Below are positions 1-7,616 of a stretch of 64,000 nt of DNA, in pieces (position 1 is the stretch's first letter; the number at the start of each line of letters is the position of its first letter). The notes under the pieces were generated by a model that had not been told where the DNA came from, ran no database searches, and was given only the letters and a program-made list of their open reading frames with translations. This DNA is from Candidatus Lachnoclostridium avicola (GTDB lineage: Bacteria > Bacillota > Clostridia > Lachnospirales > Lachnospiraceae), in assembly GCA_019114465.1 (NCBI GenBank), contig DXFM01000031.1, forward strand, positions 62,001 through 126,000, read 5' to 3'. The position numbers were made by a program, and so were the translations under genes.

Positions 1-459
1 TGGTCTATAATCCCGGGATGTCACCAATGCAAAATCCAGCTCATTTTTTTCTACCATAGTCAAACGGGTTGATGTGCTTCCTCCCAATATCTGTACACAG
101 ACATTCGGATTTTTTTCCATAAACGGTGCGATTACATTTTGAATCATATAGTCTTCTCTTCCAACACTGCAGCCTATACGAATGTGATTTTCCCGATTCT
201 CTATAATTTGAGCAATTCCTTCTTCTATCTCATAATCCAGTTTTACAATTTCTCTTCCCTTCTCCACATAATAACGTCCAGCCTCTGTCAAAACCAGGCG
301 ATTATTCTTCCGCAGAAAAAGAGTAATTCCCAACTCCTTTTCCGTCCTTTGGAGAAATTTGGTCAGCGCAGACTGGGTAATACATAAAGCTTCTGCCGCT
401 TGAGAAATTCCTTCCTGATCAGCAATCTCAATAATATACCTGTAATCCTTTACATTCAT
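1..459 (-). CDS. LysR-family transcriptional regulator, 3' part cut by window edge
   Basis: The reverse strand reads without a stop from an ATG at 459 to the window edge (153 codons). The first 60 residues form a LysR winged HTH, with ISQAAEALCITQSALTKF as the recognition region and LGITLFLRKNNRLVLTEAG as the wing. The inducer-binding domain begins near residue 90 (IRIGCSVGRED) and is truncated. LysR proteins are DNA-binding regulators responding to small ligands. It starts 9 nt after the radA stop and could be read through from it. The coding sequence is visibly AT-richer than radA, which may indicate a different origin. The target is unknown. Confidence 0.85.
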   Translation of the reverse strand, partial: MNVKDYRYIIEIADQEGISQAAEALCITQSALTKFLQRTEKELGITLFLRKNNRLVLTEAGRYYVEKGREIVKLDYEIEEGIAQIIENRENHIRIGCSVGREDYMIQNVIAPFMEKNPNVCVQILGGSTSTRLTMVEKNELDFALVTSRDYRP

Positions 460-468
460 CTTTCATCC

Positions 469-1854
469 TCATTTTAAGGTATCAATGGCCTCCCGCACAT
501 TCCTCACGCCGATCAGGCGGATTCCGTCCGTCCGGCGCAGTTTCTCCAGACAGATCTGCGGAAGGATGCAGGTTTCAAATCCCAGCTTCACCGCCTCGTT
601 GACCCGCTGCTCTGCCATGGAAACTCCCCGGACCTCCCCCGACAGCCCCACCTCGCCGAAGATTACGGTTTTGGGGTCGATGGAGCGGTCTTTCAGGCTG
701 GATACCAGGGCCATGACGATGGCCAGATCCAGGGCCGGCTCATTCATCCGCAGACCGCCGGCGATGTTTACATAGGCGTCATACCGGGACATCTCATAGC
801 GGCACCGTTTTTCCAGGACAGCCATGAGCAGGTTGACCCGGTTGTAGTCCGTTCCCGCCGCCGTCCGCCTGGGCATTCCGAAGCTGGTGGCCGTCACCAG
901 AGCCTGGACCTCCAGGAGAATGGGCCTGGTTCCCTCCATCAGGCAGGCCACCGCCGCCCCTGAGGCGTCCTCCGGCCGTCCGGAGAGGAGAAATTCCGAC
1001 GGATTCTCCACTTCCTTCAGCCCCTCCTCCTCCATCTCAAACACGCCGATCTCGTTGGTGGAGCCAAAACGGTTTTTCACCGCCCGCAGGATCCGGTAGG
1101 TGTCGCTCCGGTCCCCCTCAAAATAGAGCACTGTATCCACCATATGTTCCAGCACCCGGGGACCGGCCACCATGCCTTCCTTCGTCACATGCCCCACGAT
1201 GAAAATGGCGATTCCCCTGCTCTTTGCCAGCAGCATGAGGAGATTGGTGGACTCCCTCACCTGGCTGACGCTTCCCGGAGCAGAGCTGATTTCCTCCCGG
1301 AACATGGTCTGGATGGAGTCGATCACCGCCACATCCGGCTGTTCCTCCTCGATCACCTCCTGGATCAGTTCCAGATTGGTCTCGCACAGAAACCGCAGAT
1401 CCCCGGTCACTTTTCCGATGCGGGCCGCCCGCAGCTTGATCTGCTTTAGGGATTCCTCCCCGGAAATGTAGAGGACTTTCTTCCCGGCCTGGGCCAGATT
1501 CCGGCAGACCTGAAGCAGCAGAGTGGATTTTCCGATGCCCGGGTCTCCGCCCACCAGAACCAGGGAACCGGCCACAATTCCGCTTCCCAGCACCCGGTCC
1601 AGCTCCTGAAAGCCGGTCCCCATCCGGTCTGTCTCCTCCACGGAAATTTCATCCAGATAGGAGGGATGAATCCTGGCCGGACGGCCTCCCCCTTTCGCCA
1701 TGGATGAAATTCCCATTCCCCTGCCTGCCGTTTTCTTCTCCGCAGGCTCCTCCACAAAGGTGTTCCACGCCTTGCAGCCGGGACACTGTCCCATCCATTT
1801 CGCCGATTCGTAGCCGCACTCCTTGCAGAAAAATATGGTCTTTGCCTTCGCCAT
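469..1854 (-). CDS. radA: DNA repair protein RadA
   Basis: 461 aa, the usual length. The N-terminus carries the C4 zinc finger (C10, C13, C24, C27), followed by a RecA-like ATPase with Walker A GGDPGIGKST (about 102-111), the RadA-specific KNRFG motif near residue 260, and a C-terminal Lon-protease-like domain. RadA is a branch-migration motor that processes recombination intermediates. The location downstream of the clpC operon matches the Bacillus order (clpC then radA), although disA is not next to it here; a LysR gene follows instead. ATG start preceded by AAGGAGA. Confidence 0.97.
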   Translation of the reverse strand: MAKAKTIFFCKECGYESAKWMGQCPGCKAWNTFVEEPAEKKTAGRGMGISSMAKGGGRPARIHPSYLDEISVEETDRMGTGFQELDRVLGSGIVAGSLVLVGGDPGIGKSTLLLQVCRNLAQAGKKVLYISGEESLKQIKLRAARIGKVTGDLRFLCETNLELIQEVIEEEQPDVAVIDSIQTMFREEISSAPGSVSQVRESTNLLMLLAKSRGIAIFIVGHVTKEGMVAGPRVLEHMVDTVLYFEGDRSDTYRILRAVKNRFGSTNEIGVFEMEEEGLKEVENPSEFLLSGRPEDASGAAVACLMEGTRPILLEVQALVTATSFGMPRRTAAGTDYNRVNLLMAVLEKRCRYEMSRYDAYVNIAGGLRMNEPALDLAIVMALVSSLKDRSIDPKTVIFGEVGLSGEVRGVSMAEQRVNEAVKLGFETCILPQICLEKLRRTDGIRLIGVRNVREAIDTLK

Positions 1855-2008
1855 AAAGTCTCCTTTCCTTCTGACACTGATGGGATGCGCGGCGGACGGC
1901 AGCTCTCAGAGCCGCCCGCTGTCCGGCAATCCGCCGCCCCCGAAAATCCGCGAAGATCCGGTCTCCGGGACGACAGCCGCTGCCGGATCTGTCACGCAAA
2001 AAAGAAAA

Positions 2009-2039
2009 ACCGCAGGAGCTCCTATCAGCCCGCTGCGGT
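2009..2039 (-). terminator. Rho-independent terminator after the 137-aa gene
   Basis: On the reverse strand an ACCGCAG/CTGCGGT stem (arms at 2033-2039 and 2009-2015) is followed by TTTTCTTTTTT. It lies just past the stop of the 2056-2469 gene, so radA probably has its own promoter in the remaining gap up to 1855. Confidence 0.75.
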
Positions 2040-2055
2040 CTTCCCTGCTTTCTTC

Positions 2056-2469
2056 TTATTTGCGGATCACGGTCACCTTCACCGCTGTTCCCTCGTTGAG
2101 TTCCACTCCCACGACCAGCTTGCCGCTCATATTGGTCTTCATACTGCCCACGGCCGCGTCATCCACGAACACTTCATATTCGCAGTCCTCTTCCAGCTGC
2201 AGAGTGATCTGGGCATCCTGACTGCCCTCCACCAGGAATTCCACTTTCGTGTCGTCCACCTGAAAATGCTCAACTGCAGTTCCCGGCACGGACTCGTATA
2301 CGAACAATCCGTTCTTTTCCAATTTGGTGATCTCATAAAAGGTTTTTACTTTATACAGGTCTCCGTCATGCTCAAAATTGTCATGCTTGGATTTTGTGCT
2401 TAATTTGTAGTTTCCAAAGCTGATGGTTCCATCCTGTTCTGTGCGGATTAATTCCTCAACTACCGGCAT
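2056..2469 (-). CDS. Conserved clostridial protein of unknown function (often labelled endosialidase)
   Basis: 137 aa, acidic, no signal peptide, no membrane segment. It looks mostly beta: an N-terminal half (KTFYEITKLEKNGLFVYES, about 43-61) and a C-terminal half with alternating hydrophobic residues. As I recall, homologues in Lachnospiraceae carry the automatic name endosialidase, but nothing here resembles a sialidase catalytic domain (no Asp-box, no beta-propeller length). It sits between radA and clpC in the same direction. ATG at 2469 with GGAGGGGCAAGG upstream. I do not assign a function. Confidence 0.75.
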   Translation of the reverse strand: MPVVEELIRTEQDGTISFGNYKLSTKSKHDNFEHDGDLYKVKTFYEITKLEKNGLFVYESVPGTAVEHFQVDDTKVEFLVEGSQDAQITLQLEEDCEYEVFVDDAAVGSMKTNMSGKLVVGVELNEGTAVKVTVIRK

Positions 2470-2580
2470 ATCCTTGCCCCTCCTGGTTCTCTAAAAGTGT
2501 TCTGATATGGTTTTATGTTTTTGTGTTGTATGGCTGCAGCTGCATGAGCGAAAAAATGGCGGGGAGAGTGCGGTGAGCCG

Positions 2581-2706
2581 GAGGCCTGGGGTTTCTCATC
2601 CGTCATGGGGGCGAGCCGACGCTTCGCTGGGCTCGCAGGGATGGAGGCCTAAGATTTCTCAGCCGTCACGAAGGCGAGCCGACGCTTCGCTGGGCTCGCG
2701 GGGGGA
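2581..2706. repeat. Two tandem copies of a 63-bp GC-rich unit
   Basis: Two consecutive units begin GAGGCCT at 2581 and at 2644. They share an identical 26-bp core (2611-2636 and 2674-2699), and a third GAGGCC start appears at 2709. Within each core GCGAGCC pairs with GGCTCGC, giving a 7-bp hairpin. No gene covers the stretch. It is the left part of the 414-nt gap between clpC and the 137-aa gene. Confidence 0.8.
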
Positions 2707-2714
2707 CGGAGGCC

Positions 2715-2840
2715 GCAGTGCGCGCTCGATTCCGCTCCGCTCCATCTCGCTCACGGGCATTCGCCCTATGGGACAGTGCAGATTCCGGGCGGCTTATGTG
2801 CGAGCACAACGCCGCCCGGAATCTGACTGTCCCGCACTGC
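2715..2840. repeat. Large imperfect palindrome (REP/MITE-like element)
   Basis: Outer arms GCAGTGCG (2715-2722) and CGCACTGC (2833-2840) enclose a long inner hairpin: 24 nt at 2770-2793 pair with 23 nt at 2811-2833 with only one bulged base, loop 2794-2810. No coding potential is evident. With the tandem units at 2581-2706 it fills most of the gap between two co-directional genes. There is no T-run typical of a terminator, so a dispersed extragenic repeat or RNA structure is as likely. Confidence 0.75.
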
Positions 2841-2883
2841 TCATTGCTGACGTGGACATTATACCACGCCCCCTGATATTTTG

Positions 2884-5340
2884 CTAGTGTTTTGTCTCGT
2901 CCTGGGCTGAGAAATTGAGGGCGCCGTCGGCGGCGTCTATGAGGACAGTGTCGCCTTCCTTTATGCTGCCGTCCAGGATTTCCTCCGCCAGTTTGTCTTC
3001 CAGCAGGTTCTGGATGGTGCGCCGCAGGGGACGGGCGCCGTATTTTTCGTCATAGCCCTTTTCGATCAGGAATTCTTTGGCCTGGTCGGTGACGTTCAAG
3101 GTCAGGTGAAGCTGGGCCTGGCTGCGCTTCTCGATCGTCTTTAACATGATGCCGGCGATCTCTTTCATGTGCTCCCGGTTCAATGGATGGAACACGATGA
3201 TGTCGTCGATCCGGTTTAAGAATTCGGGCTTGAACAGGCGCCGCACCTCTTCCATCACCCGGTCTTTCATGAACTTGTAGTTCTCCTGCTCGTCATTGGC
3301 GGACGCAAATCCCAGCCGCTTCGGGGAAATGATATTTTCCGCGCCGGCATTGGAGGTCATGATGATCACCGTGTTCTTAAAATCGATCTTGCGGCCCTGG
3401 GCGTCGGTGATATGACCGTCGTCCAGTACCTGAAGAAGGATGTTGAACACGTCGGGATGGGCCTTCTCCACCTCGTCAAACAGGATCACGGAGTAGGGAT
3501 TCCTTCTCACCTTCTCGCTCAGCTGACCGCCCTCGTCGTAGCCCACATATCCAGGCGGGGATCCGATCATTTTGGACACGCTGTGCTTCTCCATGTACTC
3601 AGACATATCTACACGGATCAGAGCGCTCTCCGTGCCGAACATGGCCTCCGCCAGAGCTTTGGACAGCTCCGTCTTTCCCACTCCGGTGGGTCCTAAGAAC
3701 AGGAAGGAGCCGATGGGCCGCTTCGGGTCCTTCAGTCCCACCCGGCCGCGGCGGATTGCCTTGGAGACGGCGGTCACCGCCTCCTCCTGGCCTACCACCC
3801 GCTCATGGAGAATGGATTCCAGATTTCTCAGCCGCTCAGACTCTTCCTCCGCCAGCTTCTTCACCGGGATCCTGGTCCATCCGGACACCACGTCCGCGAT
3901 CTCTCCCTCTCCCACGACCAGCTTTCTGGCGGCCTTCTCTTTCTCCCATTTCAGGCGGAGCTTCTCGATCTTCTCCCGCTTCTTCTCCTGCTTTTTCTTG
4001 ATATCGCCCGCCTTCTCGTAGGCCTCCGTGCGGATGGCGGCCTCCTTCTGCTCCTCCAGGTTTTCGATATCTTTCTCCAGGCTGCGGATCTCCGGCGGTT
4101 CCACAAAGCTCTGGAGCCGCACCTTGGAGGAAGCCTCATCGATCAGGTCGATGGCCTTATCCGGCAGAAAACGGTCGTTGATGTATCTGGCGGACAGTTT
4201 TACCGCCGCCTCAATGGCTTCGTCGGTGATGGTCACCTTGTGGTGCTCCTCATATTTTCCCTTCAGCCCCTTTAAAATGGCGATGGAGGCCTCCTCATCC
4301 GGCTCGTCCACGGTCACCGGCTGGAACCTCCGCTCCAGGGCGGAATCCTTCTCAATATATTTCCGGTACTCCTCTATGGTGGTGGCGCCGATCAGCTGCA
4401 GCTCGCCCCTGGCCAGGGACGGCTTTAAAATATTGGAGGCGTCCAGAGCCCCCTCGGCGCCTCCCGCGCCGATGATGGTGTGGATCTCATCGATGAACAG
4501 CAGCACATCCCCGTCATCCCGGAGCTCTGCCAGCACCTTTTTGATTCTCTCCTCAAACTCACCCCGGTACTTGGATCCTGCCACCATGCCGGATAAGTCC
4601 AGAGTTACCACCCGTTTTCCCGCGATGGTCTCCGGCACATTTCCGGATACGATCATCTGGGCCAGGCCTTCCACCACGGCCGTCTTGCCCACTCCCGGTT
4701 CTCCGATCAGACAGGGATTGTTCTTCGTTCTCCTGCTTAAGATCTGGATCACCCGGCTGATCTCCCGGTTTCTCCCGATCACAGGGTCCAGCTTTCCCTC
4801 TCTGGCCAGAGCCGTCAGGTCCCGGCTGTAGCTGTCCAGGACAGGGGTTCCCTTTTTCCCCCTGCCCGTCTGCGCGTCCTCTCTCCCCGCCGGGGCATCC
4901 TCCCCCATGGCGGAAAAGAGGTCCACGTAGATCTTCTGTACTGACACTCCCATGGTGTTTAAAATCCTGGTGGCCACGCAGTCATTTTCCCGGATAATGG
5001 CGATGAGAATGTGTTCTGTTCCCACCAAAGGAGCCTTAAACCTCACTGCCTCGTGGTAGCTGTTTTCCAGCACCCGCTCCGCCCGGGGCGTCCACATCTC
5101 ACTTCTCGTCTTTAAAGCATTGCTTCCGGAGATCAGCTCCTGCATCAGCTCAATCACTTTTTCCTTTTCCACGCCGCACTCGGAGAGCACCCGGAAAGCC
5201 ACTCCCGTGCCTTCCTCCAGCAGTCCCAGAAGCAGGTGCTCCGTCCCCACGGAGCCATGGCTTAAGGTCCTGGATGCCTCCTCCGCCAGCCTTATGGCCT
5301 CCCTCGCCTGAGGGGTAAATTTTTCAAATCTGCCTGTCAT
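2884..5340 (-). CDS. clpC: ATP-dependent Clp protease ATP-binding subunit ClpC
   Basis: 818 aa, full length for ClpC. Order: duplicated Clp N domain (1-145, FTPQAREAIRLAEEA at the start), AAA-1 with Walker A GEPGVGKT near 215, a coiled M-domain with a UVR-like stretch (about 410-490), AAA-2 with GPTGVGKT near 555, and a D2-small domain. It is the unfoldase of ClpCP; with McsB it degrades arginine-phosphorylated proteins. It lies 63 nt behind mcsB in the same operon. Start ATG at 5340 has AGGAGGATTATTTGC before it. Confidence 0.97.
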   Translation of the reverse strand: MTGRFEKFTPQAREAIRLAEEASRTLSHGSVGTEHLLLGLLEEGTGVAFRVLSECGVEKEKVIELMQELISGSNALKTRSEMWTPRAERVLENSYHEAVRFKAPLVGTEHILIAIIRENDCVATRILNTMGVSVQKIYVDLFSAMGEDAPAGREDAQTGRGKKGTPVLDSYSRDLTALAREGKLDPVIGRNREISRVIQILSRRTKNNPCLIGEPGVGKTAVVEGLAQMIVSGNVPETIAGKRVVTLDLSGMVAGSKYRGEFEERIKKVLAELRDDGDVLLFIDEIHTIIGAGGAEGALDASNILKPSLARGELQLIGATTIEEYRKYIEKDSALERRFQPVTVDEPDEEASIAILKGLKGKYEEHHKVTITDEAIEAAVKLSARYINDRFLPDKAIDLIDEASSKVRLQSFVEPPEIRSLEKDIENLEEQKEAAIRTEAYEKAGDIKKKQEKKREKIEKLRLKWEKEKAARKLVVGEGEIADVVSGWTRIPVKKLAEEESERLRNLESILHERVVGQEEAVTAVSKAIRRGRVGLKDPKRPIGSFLFLGPTGVGKTELSKALAEAMFGTESALIRVDMSEYMEKHSVSKMIGSPPGYVGYDEGGQLSEKVRRNPYSVILFDEVEKAHPDVFNILLQVLDDGHITDAQGRKIDFKNTVIIMTSNAGAENIISPKRLGFASANDEQENYKFMKDRVMEEVRRLFKPEFLNRIDDIIVFHPLNREHMKEIAGIMLKTIEKRSQAQLHLTLNVTDQAKEFLIEKGYDEKYGARPLRRTIQNLLEDKLAEEILDGSIKEGDTVLIDAADGALNFSAQDETKH

Positions 5341-5403
5341 GCAAATAATCCTCCTAGTCTAGTCCTTTATTTTCGCAGCGGCGGCGGATTTTCCGCCCCC
5401 TTC

Positions 5404-6444
5404 TCAGGCCGTTTTCAGCTCCGGCAGCTCCGACCGGATATAGCTGGCCCTGGCAATGTCCAGCTCCGCCCGGGAGAGGGGCCGCTCTGAGATTTTCTGA
5501 AGGTTGGCCTTCTGGATCCCCAGCATGATGCCGAACACCGGGCAGGGGCCTTCAAACTCCACAGTTCCGTCCTCCACCCCCGTCATCAGCCGGGAAAGGA
5601 ATACCATGGCGTCCTTCCAGCTCAGTCTTCTGGCATATTTCAGCACGCCGTAGGACTTATAGGCCTCATCCTGCTGTCCCAGGCGGTCGGAAGACAGGGC
5701 CATCTCCCGCACCTGCCTCTCCTGGCTGCTCAGCTGTCTGGCCACTTTCTCCACAATCTCCACGATCTCCTCTTCCGTCACTCCCAGAGTCTTCTGGTTG
5801 GACACCACATAGAGGGAACCGTAGTTTTCACTGCCCTCCCCGTAAAGTCCGCGGATGCTGGCCCCAAACCGGCTCATCTCTCCCAGCAGGCTGCTGAATT
5901 TCCTGCCCGACGAGAGAGACGGCAGGTGAACCACCGCCGAGGCTCTCAGGCCGGTGCCCACATTGGTGGGGTAGGCGGTGAGATATCCGTATTTGCTGTC
6001 AAAGGCATAGTTAAACCGGCCGTTGATATAGTCGTCTGTCCGGTCTGCCTCCTTCCACAGCTCTTTTAAGTGCATCCCCGGAGCGATAAACTGCATCCGG
6101 ATGTGGTCGTCTCCGTTGAGCACCAGACTGACCTTCTCATCTCTGGAGAGAATCAGGCCCACCGGATCCTTCTTTCCCGCCAGAGTGGCGTTTAAAATCC
6201 GCCGCTCCCTTAAGGCTCTCCGGTCCAGGTCGCTTAAATTCTCCAGCAGGGTGTAATCGTAATCCCGGTCGTCCTCCAGGCAGTAGTCTCTCATTCCCTT
6301 TTCCAGTCTGCCCACCATCTCCCGGGCCTGATCCTTCGTCAGCTTCCCGGAAAACGGATATTCCGCCCAGTTTCTCACCAGGCGGACCCGGCTGTAAACA
6401 ATATTGGGATTTTCTTTATCTGTCTCTTCAAACCATTTAAGCAT
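5404..6444 (-). CDS. mcsB: Protein arginine kinase McsB
   Basis: Phosphagen-kinase fold, 346 aa from the ATG at 6444 (a GTG at 6453 is an alternative; the ATG has GGGAAG 8 nt upstream and gives the usual MLKWFEETD start). Visible landmarks are SRVRLVRN near residue 18, NGDDHIRMQ near 111 and PTNVGTGLRAS near 159. McsB phosphorylates arginines to mark proteins for ClpCP. Odd point: the residue before PTNVGTG is Tyr (TAC codon), where phosphagen kinases and McsB normally carry a functionally important Cys. The start overlaps the end of mcsA by 8 nt, so the two are translationally coupled. Confidence 0.93.
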   Translation of the reverse strand: MLKWFEETDKENPNIVYSRVRLVRNWAEYPFSGKLTKDQAREMVGRLEKGMRDYCLEDDRDYDYTLLENLSDLDRRALRERRILNATLAGKKDPVGLILSRDEKVSLVLNGDDHIRMQFIAPGMHLKELWKEADRTDDYINGRFNYAFDSKYGYLTAYPTNVGTGLRASAVVHLPSLSSGRKFSSLLGEMSRFGASIRGLYGEGSENYGSLYVVSNQKTLGVTEEEIVEIVEKVARQLSSQERQVREMALSSDRLGQQDEAYKSYGVLKYARRLSWKDAMVFLSRLMTGVEDGTVEFEGPCPVFGIMLGIQKANLQKISERPLSRAELDIARASYIRSELPELKTA

Positions 6445-6985
6445 CTGTCTCACTTCCCATTTTTAATTTTCGGATCTCATCCCGGCAGCGGGCCGCCTCG
6501 TCGTAGTCCTCCCGCTTTACCGCAGCCTGCTGACAGGCGTACAGGCGGGCGATCTGCTCCTCCACGCTGGCGGTTCGGTCCTCCTCCCCGGAAATACTCT
6601 GAGCCGTCTCCTCAGCCTCCGGCGTCTGGGCATTCTTTGCCTTCTTGCCCCGGTGGCAGTCGCTTCCCTGCAGCTGCTTGATCTTGTCGCTGATCAGCAG
6701 GTCAAAAACCTCATAGCAGTCCGGACAGCCAAACCGGCTGGTCTTCACAAATTCTTCGTAGCTGGTGCCGCAGGTGGGGCAGACCACCTGGCTGTAATTT
6801 TCCTCTCTGGGATTTCCGGCCCCCAGCCCCAGCAGTCCGGACAGCAGCCTTCCCAGTGGGAAATCCTGCCCCAGATCCATCTCGCTGGCGCACTGGGCGC
6901 AGAAATTGTGCTCCGTCCGCACTCCGTTTACTACCTCTGTATACTGTATTGTAGCCTCTCTGGCTTTACATCTCTCACACAACAT
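6437..6985 (-). CDS. mcsA: McsA, activator of McsB (zinc-finger/UVR protein)
   Basis: 182 aa. Two CxxC pairs occur near the N-terminus (CERC at 3-6, CAQC about 29-32) and two more in the middle (CPTC and CPDC, about 69-90), followed by a polar linker and a C-terminal UVR motif (QAAVKREDYDEAARCRDEI, about 154-172). McsA binds zinc and stimulates McsB. Located between the GntR regulator and mcsB, all in one direction. ATG at 6985 follows GGAGGATAGAAC. Confidence 0.93.
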   Translation of the reverse strand: MLCERCKAREATIQYTEVVNGVRTEHNFCAQCASEMDLGQDFPLGRLLSGLLGLGAGNPREENYSQVVCPTCGTSYEEFVKTSRFGCPDCYEVFDLLISDKIKQLQGSDCHRGKKAKNAQTPEAEETAQSISGEEDRTASVEEQIARLYACQQAAVKREDYDEAARCRDEIRKLKMGSETDA

Positions 6986-7064
6986 GTTCTATCCTCCGCG
7001 GACAAACGTCCTTTATGAACGCCGGAAACCATCTGCCCTCCGGCCGATTCCCGTTCCCGGTTCT

Positions 7065-7079
7065 GTTGACAGTATCAAC
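7065..7079. promoter_or_regulatory. Short palindrome in the GntR-mcsA gap
   Basis: GTTGACAGTATCAAC has 5-bp inverted arms (GTTGA/TCAAC) around a 5-nt centre, about 80 nt before mcsA. It is not the CtsR heptanucleotide repeat. It may be a regulator site or chance; no clear promoter accompanies it. Confidence 0.3.
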
Positions 7080-7090
7080 GGGAGCTGTGA

Positions 7091-7471
7091 CTACTCTCCG
7101 CCCCCTGCAAACCGGTCAAAAATCTCATCCACCAGGCTGTGGACCTCCTCCCGGCTCACATTTTTACAGACCCCTCTGGCCAGAACCACCCCAAGATCCC
7201 GGCGCATCTCCTCCAGGGCCTGGAGCTTGTTCACATCCAGAGAGACGATGGCTCCCCGTCTCCGGTCCAGTTTGACGAATCCCTCCTGCCTCAGTACAGC
7301 ATATGCCTTGTTGACTGTGTGCATGTTGATCCCGATGCGGTCCGCCATCTGTCTCACAGAGGGCAATACCTCTCCTTCCCGGATCCGGTCCGTGGCTATT
7401 CCCAGTATAATCTGGTTGCAGAGCTGAACATAATATGCTTCATCACTGTTAAAATCAATCTCCACTATCAT
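7091..7471 (-). CDS. GntR-family regulator (YtrA-like) heading the clpC operon
   Basis: 126 aa from the ATG at 7471; an in-frame upstream ATG at 7627 would run through the promoter and terminator and is rejected. Residues 10-75 are a GntR winged helix (YVQLCNQIILGIATDRIREG, then LPSVRQMADRIGINMHTVNKAY), with a short helical tail of about 50 residues as in YtrA-type repressors, no ligand domain. It occupies the place where ctsR stands in Bacillus (ctsR-mcsA-mcsB-clpC), but the protein family is different. A palindrome over its own -10 box suggests autorepression. Whether it controls clpC is inference from position. Confidence 0.9.
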   Translation of the reverse strand: MIVEIDFNSDEAYYVQLCNQIILGIATDRIREGEVLPSVRQMADRIGINMHTVNKAYAVLRQEGFVKLDRRRGAIVSLDVNKLQALEEMRRDLGVVLARGVCKNVSREEVHSLVDEIFDRFAGGGE

Positions 7472-7503
7472 AGAAACACCATCTTTCGTTATATCTGTTC
7501 TAG

Positions 7504-7536
7504 TGTTAGTATAACAAAACAATAAGCTCTCGTCAA
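7504..7536 (-). promoter_or_regulatory. Sigma-A promoter with overlapping operator for the GntR-mcsA-mcsB-clpC unit
   Basis: Reverse strand: -35 TTGACG (7531-7536), 17-nt spacer, -10 TATACT (7508-7513). The -10 is embedded in the inverted repeat TGTTATACTAACA (7504-7516; arms TGTTA/TAACA), a typical position for GntR/YtrA autorepression. Only about 35 nt separate the -10 from the GntR start codon. Confidence 0.8.
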
Positions 7537-7564
7537 TACTTATTTTTTCCGGCCGGTAAATAGA

Positions 7565-7607
7565 AGTCCGTCCCGGGAAAGGCACTGCCCTTTTCCCGGG
7601 ACGGACT
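7565..7607 (-). terminator. Strong hairpin terminator after the cohesin-like protein gene
   Basis: A perfect 16-bp stem (7565-7580 with 7592-7607) and 11-nt loop, immediately after the stop at 7617. On the reverse strand it is followed by TTCTATTT, a weak T-tract. It separates the wall-protein operon from the GntR promoter. Confidence 0.75.
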
Positions 7608-7616
7608 GTCAAGGAC

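Noticed and set aside
2056-2469. Endosialidase annotation for the 137-aa protein
   Set aside because: Far too short, no catalytic or propeller motif; the name looks inherited from automatic annotation.
2581-2706. CRISPR array
   Set aside because: Only two tandem units of about 63 bp with near-identical content throughout; no unique spacers and no cas genes.
7091-7471. CtsR
   Set aside because: The HTH has GntR/YtrA features and there is no CtsR C-terminal domain; position alone is not enough.
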